NCBI GenBank assembly: GCA_934045905.1
Contig: OW203762.1
Location: 53,903,411 to 53,967,410 of the forward strand
Source of the DNA: Leuctra nigra
Taxonomy: Eukaryota > Arthropoda > Insecta > Plecoptera > Leuctridae
Direction of reading: 5' to 3'
Length of the DNA: 64,000 bases
Shown here: one piece after another, positions 39,501 through 48,519 of the stretch
How the letters are laid out: the number at the start of each line of letters is the position of its first letter
Position numbering within the stretch: the first letter of the stretch is position 1
Position numbers and translations under genes: made by a program
Notes under the pieces: generated by a model
What the model was told of the DNA's origin: nothing
The model's input: only the letters and a program-made list of their open reading frames with translations
The model's database searches: none

Positions 39501-42500
39501 TGGACGATATCCATACGTCGAGGATTGCCTGCCATATCCCGGACTGTGGTCACTTGTTGCATCGCACTTGCTTCGAAGAGCTCCTCAAAGCCGGCCACTA
39601 TGCCTGCCCCTCCTGTCAGACGTCTCTACTCGACATGTCCACTGTAAGGAGCTGCTTGTTTCTCACTCATCTAAATGATTCAACCAAACATTTCATTCTA
39701 CTAATTCATGCTAATTAATCAAGTAAATGTCTAGTAGGTACCTACTTCTACAACTAGTTGTGGGTTACAAAATCAAGTATGGAGCAGGTGAGATGCCAAT
39801 TAGTAGAGCCAGTTTTAAATGGTGATGCGCGAATTCGCGAATTGTTCTGATTGAACTATTTTCTTCTACTAAAATCCATTTCATTGTGTATAGATCCCAA
39901 ATCTACCATTTTTACATCGCGAAAAAAAACGAAATCCAACCCTGATCGCGATATTCAACATTTTCCGCGAAATGACCACGAAATAAAGGTTTTCTATTAA
40001 AATTACTGCTTTTATCCCCCTAACAGGTCACACAACAACAAACAAAACCAGTTTCTTTCTATGTGCTACTCACTCAACCCCCTCCCCCTCGCCAGACACT
40101 TTGCTACCCACCCTCAAAGTGAACCAGACAGACCAGTCTTCTTCTCTTCTTCTCTTCGGGGTTTAATGGCCTTGACATTAAGTCATAGCGGCCAGCTCAA
40201 TTTGGTTTCGATAATGTATTTTTGTTATATGTAATTATTATTGTAATGTTTTATTTTTCACACACGTTATGTTTTGGCATAAGCCATCTTCAGTTATTGT
40301 GAAATACTTAATATATATTTAAAGTTCAGAATTACTGAGGATATCAGTTATCACCACGTGTCGGGGTTGAATGGCAATGACTAGAGTCATATCTGCCAGC
40401 TTATTATATTTAAAGTTCACTTTTTTTTTTACTCGGCGTTTTTATTGGCACTTTGACATATTTAGTCTTATTGGCCAGCTTAGTTATGTTTTATCTATTT
40501 AATTGTGGTGGTGATAACTATTAGCACACGTACTTCTGCTATTTAATGGAGCTGTATTTTGTGACTCTCCCCAACGGAAGTTGAGGAAGAAGTCAATTTA
40601 CAACTTAAATCAATGCTGAAATGCGACAGACCAGTCTAACCACTATTAATGATGCCTCCAGGCTGCTTTGTTTTGCGCCCCCATCTGTTCAAGGTCGCCC
40701 GGTTTTCCCAACCCCCCTTCCACCCTCAACCAGTCGCAACTATTCATCAATAGTCTACTTACACAGAAGGATATTTTGGAACAATTACTGCACTGAAAAT
40801 TGTTGGATTGGGAAAGAAAATATCTTGTCAAAATATACATTTTGCGTCATGCAATTTTAAATATTATGTATCATCTATACAGAGAAAATGTGGGTTGGGG
40901 AAAAGACAGTACAGAGCATTAAAGACGCCATTCTAGACAAGCCTATTTCAGTGCTAATAGTGCATGACCCATCCATTCCAATCCCTCCTCCAAAGTGGCA
41001 TAGGTACACTCGGCCAAACAAAACTTGAACGTTGACCAAATTTGAATGACTGCTGGTCATGTCCCATAACCAATCAAAGCTTGTTATTATCATTGAAATG
41101 TGAGGTCACCTACTAGAGCGAGACAATGAGATCGCTTAGACTGACTTCTGATGGTGCGATCTTACTTTTATCAGCCTATCAGATTTATTGAACGTTCAAG
41201 TTTTGTTTGGCCAAGTGTACATGTTTTTCATCAAATTATGGTTTCTGGGGGCTATTACAATGTGTTTTATAACACATTGTAAGATGTGAAGATGTTCACA
41301 TTCAACTCTGCCTTGCCAGGTTGCTGCCGTTGGGCCAGAGGGACTGGGGTGTTTGGGGGTTAGTGTGACGACCTCCCTCCACCTGTTATCAGTCTCTCGA
41401 CGGCGCGGGTTGTGGAGGCTCGTGCTGTGAATGTTACACCGTCCTTCGGAAGGGACGTTAAGCCGTTGGTCCCCTTGGTATCTTTCGTCAGGAGTAGGCT
41501 ACATGCCGGTACCGGGTTTCCTCTCCTCCCTTCTCTATATTACATTCTCACTAGTGGAGCCTGGCTCTGTTGAGAATATAGACTTAATAATAATAATAAT
41601 AATAATAATGTAGGCTACATGCCGGTACCGGGTTTCCTCTCCTCCCTTCTCTATATTACATTCTCACTAGTGGAGCCTGGCTCTGTTGAGAATATAGACT
41701 TAATAATAATAATAATAATAATAACAATGATGTGTGAAGATGTTCACATCTTCACACATCATTGTAAAGATGTCTACCAATTAGACATCTTTTTTTTTAT
41801 CACCACAAAATCGCGAAATCCCTCTTCAGAAAAAACACAAAAAACGAAATTGATGATTTTAAAAACGAATTTTAAGAAATAAAATCACCATTTATAAAAC
41901 TGGCTCTACCAATTAGACATCTTTTTTTTATGAAGTGGCCAGCCGGTTTCCAGGAGTCCTGCGGCCCTAGTGTTGGTGGGAATACCCACCCCCTGACCCA
42001 TTAAATTGGAACCAGGGATGGATTATTATTATTATTATATAGGTAGTACCTATATATTTTTTCTTAGTTTGAGGCTAATAATCAAATCATAATCATAATG
42101 TGGAGCTCGACGAGAATGTCATTGTTTAGATACATATGAGCGAGTGCATTGCATACTTGAATGCAATTACCTAAGTAAGATGAGGACTTTCATTGCAATT
42201 ATTTACAGTTAAGTATGATAATGTTCTACCCATGATTATTAATGATTTTATTTAAAAAATAATCGGGGGGGATTCCCCCCGATATAGTTCCCCCCGAATA
42301 GTCGGGGGACATTGTGTTGGAAACGGGAGACAGATATTTATTATTATTATTTATTTAGCGTATGAATAAAATCATTAATAATCATAGGTAGTAATAATAA
42401 TAATCTTCCTCCCGGTTCCAAGAGATGGTGGCGAGGCCACCATTTACTAGGGCCCGGACTCCTAAGCTAGCTGGCCAGGCTTGGCTCTTCCTCTTCGTTC

Positions 42501-44139
42501 TTCTTCTCGACCAGTTTTTTCCACTTCTTCCTGTCTTCCCACCACCTTCCTTCTTCCACTTCTTCCCACTTCTCCAGTCTCTCTTGTACATCTTCTGCTA
42601 CCAGCTCTCTCCACTTTTCCCTCGGTCTTCCCACTCTCCTTTTATCACTTCTCGCAGCTTCGAACTCCCGACTCCCATAATTGGACTAAATCAGTGAACC
42701 TCGATCGTTCTACCTAAAAATTGAGAATTGGTAATACCGAGCACAAAAATGCTGATTCTTTCATTCGGGATCTAGACTCTTTTCAATAACTCACCAGCTC
42801 ACATGAATTCTAATACCACCTCGCAGTCCTCTACTGGAACTAACTGAGAATAATTTTGTCGTATTTTAATTGAGTACCTTTGAATGACAACTTGTTCATT
42901 ATTAGAGCCATTTGCATTTACATTGTTATGGACAGCTGTAACTGCTCTATGATATTACAGCAACGTTTGCCTGCATCTTCAGGCTGATTGAGGCAACGAG
43001 GTTACAGAGTTGGTTTAAATGTTTCAGCTTTGGAGCTATTTGGACAGTGAAGTGGAATTAACGCCGATGCCTCCAGAATATCGAGAGTACAAAGCCGAGA
43101 TCTTGTGCAAGGATTGTCACAAGGAATCTGTAGTCAAGTTCCATGTGGTCGGACTCAAGTGTTGCCACTGCGGCTCATACAACACTTGCCGCATCAAGGG
43201 ATCTCCTCAACTTGCTCTGAATGGTAAACTCTTTGTTCATTACTTCAAATTTAAATATATAGGCTGTTGCATGTATTGCCGCACAGGTGGAGTTCGATTG
43301 TGTAACTTTCATTTTGAGATGTAGACCTGAACATTTTGTATTTTTTATTACCCAAAGTCTGCCATTTGCCTTGATCTGCATTCGCTAGATATGAAATATT
43401 AGGCTTGCATCCCAAAGTTAAAGTTACGCAATCGAGCAGCTGGTCCACTAAGGCCAGGTAGGACCAACTTTGGATTAAGTAGCAATAGGCAAAAATATCC
43501 ATTTGGCGCGAATTCCACAACCAATGGGATTCACTAACTTGTACTAACCTAAACCATCTAAAGCTAACTTAATCCAAAGTTGGTCCTATCTGGCTTAAAT
43601 GGAATGTACCTATTTAATTTCTACAAATTTTCTTTAAAAATGTTGATACTTAGCGTAGGCTAGGTACGTAACGTACATAATAATAATTTTTACATCCTCT
43701 CAAGTCAAAGGCATTTGCAAGCTCGTGATATTCCTAAATCTTGTATGTTTGTTATGGTAATTTAAGGTCTGTTCGTTAGCACTACACTTAAACATTAAAC
43801 GCTTGAATTCTGACACTGGAACTGTTTGACTGACAAGAAGTGTGAGTTGGTGTCGAACTTTCCACACTCGGTATAGGGTGAGTGTCGGCCGGTATAGTTA
43901 GTGTACTGGTGTAGAGCGAACGAACAGACCTTAAATCTCCATAACAGACTAACTTCCCATCCGAGTGTCTTGAAGATGACAACCATCCTCATAAATACAC
44001 TGCTTTTCACTTGGCATCTGCTATCTAGCAGGCTGGGTTATAACTCTATCATCTTGCTTCAGTGACGACGCAGACGGAAGACGCTGGACCCAGCAATTCT
44101 CCCAGCAGCCAGTCTTCAGCCGAGAGCAATGAAGATTAA
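30571..44139 (+). CDS. RCHY1: RCHY1/Pirh2, CHY and RING zinc-finger E3 ubiquitin ligase
   Basis: Six exons join in frame: 30571-30627, 33271-33432, 34504-34659, 39461-39643, 43028-43223 and 44063-44139, giving 276 residues (human 261). RCHY1 is an E3 ubiquitin ligase with p53 among its vertebrate targets. Exons 1-2 hold the start of the CHY zinc finger (GCQHYKR, CCNKIYTCRFCHDENESH, CTKCETRQ, CENC). Exon 3 holds the CTCHY part (YTCLECKLF, YHCNGCGICRIGG, HCEKCNMCL). Exon 4 is the RING (CPVCLDDIHTS, PDCGHLLHRTC, CPSC). Exon 5 is the C-terminal zinc ribbon (CKDCHKES, LKCCHCGSYNTC). The Ser-rich tail in exon 6 is lineage-specific. Introns 1-5 carry many mobile elements, including a LINE in intron 3. 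Confidence 0.95.
30814..31028. mobile_element. TA-flanked MITE family (CACTTGGCCAAACA), copy A
   Basis: The ends CACTTGGCCAAACAAAACTT and GTTTGGCCGAGTG are inverted repeats, with AACGTTCAA just inside each. TA sits on both flanks, the Tc1/mariner-type duplication. Length 215 bases. Two more copies lie in RCHY1 introns (32239-32452 same orientation, 41007-41217 inverted). Confidence 0.85.
31390..31760. mobile_element. GC-rich block, probable LINE 5' UTR fragment
   Basis: About 370 bases are sharply GC-richer than the surroundings, with ACCTTATCGCGGTGTTGGGG, CCAATGATCC, GGTTACCCATGCCGGACAGA and GAGGCCCAGACCAAGAG. This wording resembles 5' regions of invertebrate non-LTR retrotransposons that I have seen, but I cannot name the family. 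No long coding frame. It lies in RCHY1 intron 1. Confidence 0.4.
32239..32452. mobile_element. TA-flanked MITE family (CACTTGGCCAAACA), copy B
   Basis: Same ends and interior as 30814-31028 (for example GATAGGCTGATGAATGTAAG and TGACCTCACATTTCAATGAT), with TA on both flanks. 214 bases, RCHY1 intron 1. Confidence 0.85.
32480..32880 (-). mobile_element. LINE 3' end, antisense fragment
   Basis: On the minus strand, pieced together over at least one frame change, the protein reads GHMKRMGTGRVPRR, GPRRVGRPRE and a Trp/Glu-rich end. It matches the C-terminus of the 662-codon frame at 48520-50508 (GHMKRM, GRRRVGRPRE, WWEDRRIWR, then an acidic run). The TAATAATAATAAT tail at 32487-32500 marks the element's 3' end. 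Confidence 0.75.
32984..33098. repeat. Short MITE with GGCCGATGCACAATTGAC ends
   Basis: The left end AAAGGCCGATGCACAATTGAC-type and the right end GTCAATTGTGCATCGGTCTTT are inverted repeats 115 bases across. A lone related end (ATTGTGCATCGGGCTTTAG) occurs at about 52516. Confidence 0.7.
34740..34860 (+). repeat. LINE-like 3' tail with (ACTA)n
   Basis: AT-rich TTATTTATTTATT runs lead to GGAAAATAAACTAACTAACTAACTAAC, the form of a LINE 3' end with a tetranucleotide tail. No coding part remains. Confidence 0.45.
34998..36443 (+). mobile_element. 5'-truncated LINE with partial reverse transcriptase, RCHY1 intron 3
   Basis: A frame open to 36195 (384 codons from the ATG at 35041) starts inside the reverse transcriptase. 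It carries AFLDFEKAFDKVPH, SGVPQGSVLGPLLFIIYIND and the catalytic FADDAVVY, then the thumb and C-terminal region with AEYAGAVWDPH and RRTICDWNTLS. The endonuclease and the start of the RT are missing, so it cannot move on its own. AT-rich 3' DNA follows. ATCATTG occurs at 34991-34997 and 36444-36450, a possible short target duplication, though the motif also occurs at 34981. The frame is undamaged, so the insertion looks fairly young. The motifs fit the Jockey/CR1 group. Confidence 0.85.
36465..36662. repeat. MITE-like inverted-repeat element
   Basis: Outer ends AAGCCCGATTTACATGG and its reverse complement (imperfect), and perfect inner arms TTGAACAACTTCTGTGTCAC / GTGACACAGAAGTTGTTCAA-type, bound 198 bases in RCHY1 intron 3. 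Confidence 0.65.
36849..36994. repeat. MITE-like element with AGGCCCGGT ends
   Basis: The left end AGGCCCGGTCGGTGGTAC with GTCCCGATAA inside, and the right end TTATCGGGAC...GTACAACCGGGCCT, are inverted. 146 bases. No clear target duplication. Confidence 0.6.
37373..37897. mobile_element. MITE with GCTACGATCAACACTCTTTA ends
   Basis: Perfect inverted ends GCTACGATCAACACTCTTTA...CAGG and CCTG...TAAAGAGTGTTGATCGTAGC (24 bases) are 525 bases apart. Non-coding. A second element abuts its right end. Confidence 0.75.
37902..38055. repeat. PIF/Harbinger-like MITE (TGA flanks)
   Basis: The ends AGGTACGTTTACAGCT and AGCTGTAAACGCACCT are inverted repeats, with TGA on each flank. The interior repeats the words GGCGCTCG, AGCGCTGA and CGAGCGCTG. 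154 bases. Confidence 0.6.
38313..38415. repeat. Foldback hairpin family (TTCTATAACT), copy 3
   Basis: The arms GATTCTATAACTCCATTGCG and CGCAATGGAGTTATAGAATC are perfect, continuing through ACCGCTTAGCAATT, with a loop around ATGTTAATCCTTAT. It shares loop and inner word with copies 1 and 2, while the outer arm bases have changed on both strands together. Confidence 0.85.
38440..39210. mobile_element. hAT-like MITE rich in AACCGGTT, exact 8-base duplication
   Basis: The ends CAGGGTTGGCAA and TTGCCAACCCTG are perfect inverted repeats. ACTGTAAG flanks both sides (38432-38439 and 39211-39218). Near both ends are many copies of AAACCGG / CCGGTTT / AACCGGTT. A 115-codon frame inside has no recognisable motif. 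RCHY1 intron 3. Confidence 0.92.
40157..40490. repeat. Three diverged copies of a GGGGTT..GGC...GCCAGCT unit
   Basis: Units at about 40157-40203, 40362-40410 and 40434-40490 each read CGG(G/C)GTT - ATGGC or TTGGC - a GAC/AGTC pair - (G/T)GCCAGCT, so each can fold into a hairpin. They are all in one orientation within RCHY1 intron 4. I do not recognise the family. Confidence 0.5.
41007..41217. mobile_element. TA-flanked MITE family (CACTTGGCCAAACA), copy C, inverted
   Basis: Reverse orientation of the 30814 and 32239 copies: it starts CACTCGGCCAAACAAAACTT and ends GTTTGGCCAAGTG, with TA on each side. 211 bases. RCHY1 intron 4. Confidence 0.85.
41302..41734 (+). mobile_element. SINE-like or truncated LINE insertion with duplicated tail
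   Basis: The exact 15-base direct repeat TGAAGATGTTCACAT at 41287-41301 and 41735-41749 bounds the insertion. Inside is a GC-rich body with CCGTCCTTCGGAAGGGACG and TTAAGCCGTTGGTCCC, wording typical of 3' ends of LINEs and the SINEs that use them. The last ~117 bases (from GTAGGCTACATGCCGGTACC to the AATAATAAT tract) then occur twice in tandem, at about 41493-41609 and 41610-41726. RCHY1 intron 4. Confidence 0.75.
41935..42045 (+). mobile_element. LINE 3' end fragment
   Basis: GGCCAGCCGGTTTCCAGGAG, GCGGCCCTAGTGTTGGTGGG and a GGATTATTATTATTATTAT tail match the reverse complement of DNA at 32500-32590, so this is a second copy of the same LINE 3' end on the other strand. Confidence 0.7.
42232..42385. 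repeat. Foldback element with poly-C/G palindromes
   Basis: The arms ATGATTATTAATGATTTTAT and ATAAAATCATTAATAATCAT are inverted. Between them are GGGGGGGATTCCCCCCG and TTCCCCCCGAATAGTCGGGG, which can themselves fold. 154 bases. Confidence 0.6.
42386..42690 (-). mobile_element. LINE 3' end, antisense fragment
   Basis: On the minus strand the frame carries a Trp/Lys/Glu-rich stretch, then SQAWPASLGVRALV, parallel to the C-terminus of the frame at 48520-50508 (SGLASRFGRDPRP). The 3' end tail TAATAATAATAAT lies at about 42392-42404. Frame breaks are present. Confidence 0.65.
43452..43595. mobile_element. PIF/Harbinger-like MITE, copy 2 (TAA target duplication)
   Basis: The ends GGCCAGGTAGGACCAACTTT and its near reverse complement, with TAA at 43449-43451 and 43596-43598, match the copy at 889-1034. 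The arms have drifted more. RCHY1 intron 5. Confidence 0.8.
43766..43930. mobile_element. piggyBac-like MITE (TTAA target duplication)
   Basis: The inverted ends GGTCTGTTCG / CGAACAGACC are flanked by TTAA at 43762-43765 and 43931-43934, the piggyBac signature. Just inside are AGCACTACAC and GTGTAGAGC. 165 bases, RCHY1 intron 5. Confidence 0.8.
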
Positions 44140-44783
44140 ACTCTACCAAAGATCCCTGATGAATCTACGCGGCTTGTGTTTTGATACTCAATATTGGAAT
44201 CTGCTCCGGTATGTCAGTCCCTTTCAATTCCTTTGTAATCATTTACCTGCTTGTCCAGTAGAATTGCTAAATATTCTTGAAAGAAATCTCAAACCGTGTT
44301 TGGCTTTGAAATATGAATAATGGTCATTGGTCAGATGTATCTTTTTAGTCTACCTAACAGTTGAAAAAAAATGATTGTTTAAAACAATACATTGTATCAA
44401 TGTATTGTAATCAACATGCAATGCAATGTACCGATAGCCTTGGCATGTCCTGTAGATTTGGGGAAGAATGTTGGCCAAACATGCACTCATACATTATTTT
44501 ACAGGGCCATAGTGCCAAGTCATATTCAAACAGTTTTAACAAAAGCTCGATTTAGGTTTACATATGTTTAAAATGTAAGTTTATTGACACTCTAATTATA
44601 TATTATTTCAATTTGGAACACAATGTGCTTAACCTGTAGGTAGTTTAGATTGAACTGTAGCTAATGAATATAGTCATTCAAAGCTATGGTTCATACTTAA
44701 TAAGAAAATTGAGGCCAAATAATCAAAGGAAACATTTGTTTTACATTTGTACATCTCGGGGACGGGGCCAGGAATGTTTAATC

Positions 44784-44862
44784 GGGTGGGCAGTGAGCGG
44801 CGGACAATTATTTAGGGTGGGCAGTGAGCGGCGGACAATTGTTTAGGGTGGGCACATCATTT
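44784..44862. repeat. Tandem 32-base repeat, about 2.5 copies
   Basis: The unit GGGTGGGCAGTGAGCGGCGG + ACAATTATTTAG is repeated with one change (ATTATTT to ATTGTTT), then a third partial copy GGGTGGGCA. It is GC-richer than its surroundings. Confidence 0.8.
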
Positions 44863-45748
44863 TTCTGCCTACTGCCTTGAAATGATATGGGGTACGGTAT
44901 TTTGCTTTGTATCGAAATTTCAAATTTTACGTATAAATTGACTGATTGTCGAATTGCAATCTCGGAATCCGGGTTATTTCATAGGGGCAAATATCCAGTC
45001 CAACTCCTGTCTTTTGCGGCAAGTTTTATTCACAAAAAATTATAATTTGAAAGATTTACATCGATATCGGGGTTCCCAGTGTTAGTGCAAATGAACTCAT
45101 CAAATGTTATCAAAACACTGAGACGGTTTTATACCTCAGGTATATGAGGGCATCAAAGGTGTGATGACTGATGATATATATAGGATTTATTATGCAATGC
45201 ATGTTTTATTAAAGCTTCATATGATCATATCACATGCAGACTGAGATATAAATTAGTTTTGAGATCCCAAATTCCAATAAATGTAGTTTTTTTTGCATGT
45301 TATGCATTTTCCTAACTTGGTTGCATCATTGATAATGCAACAGTACATAATAATGAAATGTATTTATTTAGTGCTAATTTTGGGTTCCTTTTACTAAAAG
45401 TTTGTGAAGCTTTACACATTTAATGGATTTTGAGCTTTTTCTTTATGAAACATGGACATGAAAATGACGTAGGTACCTTTATGCTAATGCTAACCTTTGC
45501 ATTAAGATGATAGAAGACGCAGCATTAATTCTGTTAGTCCACAGTCGTGTTTTTATACATGGATAAATTACATTCCAAATTAGAGTGAAACAAATGATTA
45601 ATTAATGTTTTGTTTAATTGAAGGTGGGTTGGCTCTGTTTTCTTACTAGGGGCTTGGCCATTTATCAGTATTAAAAATCAAATTGTAAGTTAAGCAAGTA
45701 GCAAATTATTTAGCCCATGCTAATGTGGCAGTAGAACGACTTTGTTTT

Positions 45749-45879
45749 ACACGGGACACACTGTCAAGTGAAAGCAGAGAGCAGTGTGGTTGGCTGACAG
45801 CTGTCACCAGATCTTACTTGTCTCTGCTATTCGATCATGATTGAAAAAGCGGAGAGTGAATTTATACTGTGTCCCGTGT
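45749..45879. repeat. Short MITE with ACACGGGACACA ends
   Basis: A perfect 12-base inverted repeat ACACGGGACACA / TGTGTCCCGTGT bounds 131 bases. Target duplication unclear. Confidence 0.6.
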
Positions 45880-45946
45880 TGAAGATACAGATTCATTGCT
45901 CGACTTGGATGGATAGGTTAGGTGCTGTAGGAGCTACTCGACATCT

Positions 45947-46065
45947 GGGTTGCGATTCGATAACTATTTTCGATTGCTGGCGGAATAGCAATATGTATAA
46001 AGCTTATGGCTAAATCTCATTGCTAACGAAATTGCTACCGCTTTGCAATTATAGAATTCCAACCC
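45947..46065. repeat. Foldback hairpin family, copy 4 (degraded)
   Basis: GGGTTGCGATTCGATAACTA at the left and ATTATAGAATTCCAACCC at the right are imperfect inverted ends, with AGCAAT...ATTGCT inside, the same plan as copies 1-3. Confidence 0.55.
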
Positions 46066-46128
46066 TGGGAATATTCAAAATAATTGTTTTGCTGAAAGAT
46101 TCCACTGCCACCTTAGCACGGGACGGAC

Positions 46129-46240
46129 TATATACTCCGTTTCATGCAGTCTAGAGTCCTGTTTAACATGGGTAGTCCTATACCTGCCCATGCTATCTAG
46201 GACTCTAGACCCCATGAAACGGAGTTTAGGTATTAGGTAC
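46129..46240. repeat. Foldback element with ACTCCGTTTCATG arms
   Basis: The arms ACTCCGTTTCATG / CATGAAACGGAGT with TCTAGAGTCCT / AGGACTCTAGA inside form a long hairpin. The centre GGGTAGTCCTATACCTGCCC can fold too. Confidence 0.65.
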
Positions 46241-46282
46241 CTAATTCAGTTTCATCTCCGTTGCTTTCAGTAAGAATGGTCT

Positions 46283-46562
46283 TCTCTATTCGAGAAAATC
46301 AGGAACACCTCTGGGGGATTCTTTGGTACTAGCCATAAGGGGGATAGTGGAGGATATCACGGGGATATTTAAATAAATTATATTAAATTTGCTTTAGTTG
46401 TTTGTTATGGCTGAAAAAGTAAACTTGTAACTAAATTTACATTTCAATTGTTTCTCCTTTTTCACTGCCCTATGGAAACATCAACATCAAAATAAAAAAA
46501 GTGCATCTAAAAAGTTTCCTGCCAGAAGTGGCTCCATCACGTATCGCTTATTTGTTCGAATA
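46283..46562. repeat. Dispersed repeat, copy 2 (also at 12920-13165)
   Basis: It matches the block at 12920-13165 over most of its length in the same orientation, including TTTGGTACTAGCCATAAGGG and TTGTTTCTCCTTTTTCACTG. It ends near GTATCGCTTATTTGTTCGAA. Class unknown. Confidence 0.65.
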
Positions 46563-48519
46563 ATGAAGTTAATTCTCAGAATCTCAATTATCACTTGGAA
46601 TAGTACAGAAACTTTAATACTGGCGTAGAGTAGCATTCACAACATAAAGAGCAAGCATAGTGTACCATTGACAGTCACTTTTTGTATAGTACATTATCTG
46701 TTGGTACAAAGAAGGAATAGATGTTACCCTATATTGAATGATTTATATCTAAAATGTTCTGGGGTAAATTAATTACTCCCCCAACACTTTAACTTTGCTG
46801 ATTGTACTTACTTAAAGACCATGCCAATTAGGGTTGGGAAAAACTGATCAGTTTAGTAAATATTTAAACACTCAAAATGTCTAAACATTTACTAAACATA
46901 AAAATGATACAAGGATATTTATTGCCTCTCCCCCTGTGCAACCACTTTCAAGACCTTGTGTCATTCTTGAGAGCTTATCAACACATGTTGAAATTGTTTA
47001 CTGCCCAAAACTTTTCTTTAACTGATCAAAATAAAAATACATTTCAATTTAAATTGTAATAACATAACTTGCACTTTGTTGTTTATTGAAACAAGCACTC
47101 CCGAATCTCGACTAATCTATAAATACGTCAACGACAAATAAGCAATGACGCGTGATTTCCAGTCTTTCCATTCTGCTATAAGTGCTTATTGTGAAGATAT
47201 GAACTTTCTTCATATTCCCAGAGGCTATGTCGCCAGAAAAAAGGGTCAATATATTATGTTGAACAGCACATAGCTTCAGCCTTGAAGTGACTTAGGGGTG
47301 GGCATGAGATAGTAGCTAGAGGGGGAGGGGTAAAAGCATCACAGCTGATCGCAGCATTCTGACGAACTGACATAAAAAATAGACAAAACACAACTGGTGT
47401 TTGGTATTCTTGATACAGTTTTGAGTATTACAATTGTCAACCCTTTTTACGATTAAACGTTTACCAACGTTTAAACGTCTCGCCCCTACTGCCAATATGA
47501 CGTGTAGAACTGTGTTAACTCTTGCTACAACCTCGTAAATCTGTGTTGGATATTATAATTGATAACATCCCCATCCATCACTTGGAGCCTGACATAGAAA
47601 GTAGACAACGACAACATACCAGTTGTATACCCTGTACAAATGAGACTGTCAATGGTAGTAGGTACATTACTTAGGAATCTTTATGTGTATGTCTACATTT
47701 CAAGAATAGGGTGAAGTAGGTAGGTAAATGTTTAATCTGATAATTAAAATGATATAGTACTTCTCTATAGTGAAAATATCTTCGAAATCCTCTTGAAAAT
47801 TCAGCCAGTACAACTTTCTTGTAAGTGTTTCAATACTAGGTCGTTGGTTGGCACAGAGTGGCCAGTGCAGTTTTTCCTATAAACCAATCTCTCGTTTGTT
47901 TTAGATTGGATTCATTCAGTTAAGTTGCTAGCACTACAGTGTTTTCTGGAAAATTGTTGTGCATGCATTTGAAGTTGAGACATGGTGTGCAGCATTTGCT
48001 TTGATGATAGTTGTTTGTGTATGTCAGAGTTGGGGAAGTTACTTTTAAAAAGGAACTAGTTACCTACTTGTGCTGAACAGGAACTAAATTTCTTTGCACA
48101 TTACTTGATTCTATCATAGAGATTCATATACTTACAGAGAGGGGCAAGTAGATAGCCAGCCTTGGTATGATGCGATGTACATTGTCAGGGTAGATCTGAG
48201 CATGCTCAGCCACCATCTTGGAGATTATTTCAAAAATTACTTTAAAAATGGCACCCCCCTCGATTGTAATGTTGTTGGCAAGAGACTTGAATGTTACTTT
48301 GTACTAACCTTCAGTGCATACTTCACAGTAACAAACAACACAGAACAAATAAATGTACAGTAAAAGCAAGATATAATATTGTAATAGTCTTCTGATTCAA
48401 GTTAAAAACGTGTTTCTAGTAAGTTAAAATTTGACAGCTCAAAGTAATTTTTTCACTGCCTTCCGAATTAATTTTCCATTTCAGTGGCAGTGAATTATTA
48501 AATATCTCCAATATGGAGA

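Noticed and set aside
44784..44862. Possible CRISPR-like array from the 32-base tandem repeat
   Set aside because: There are no spacers between units, only about 2.5 copies, and the genome is eukaryotic.
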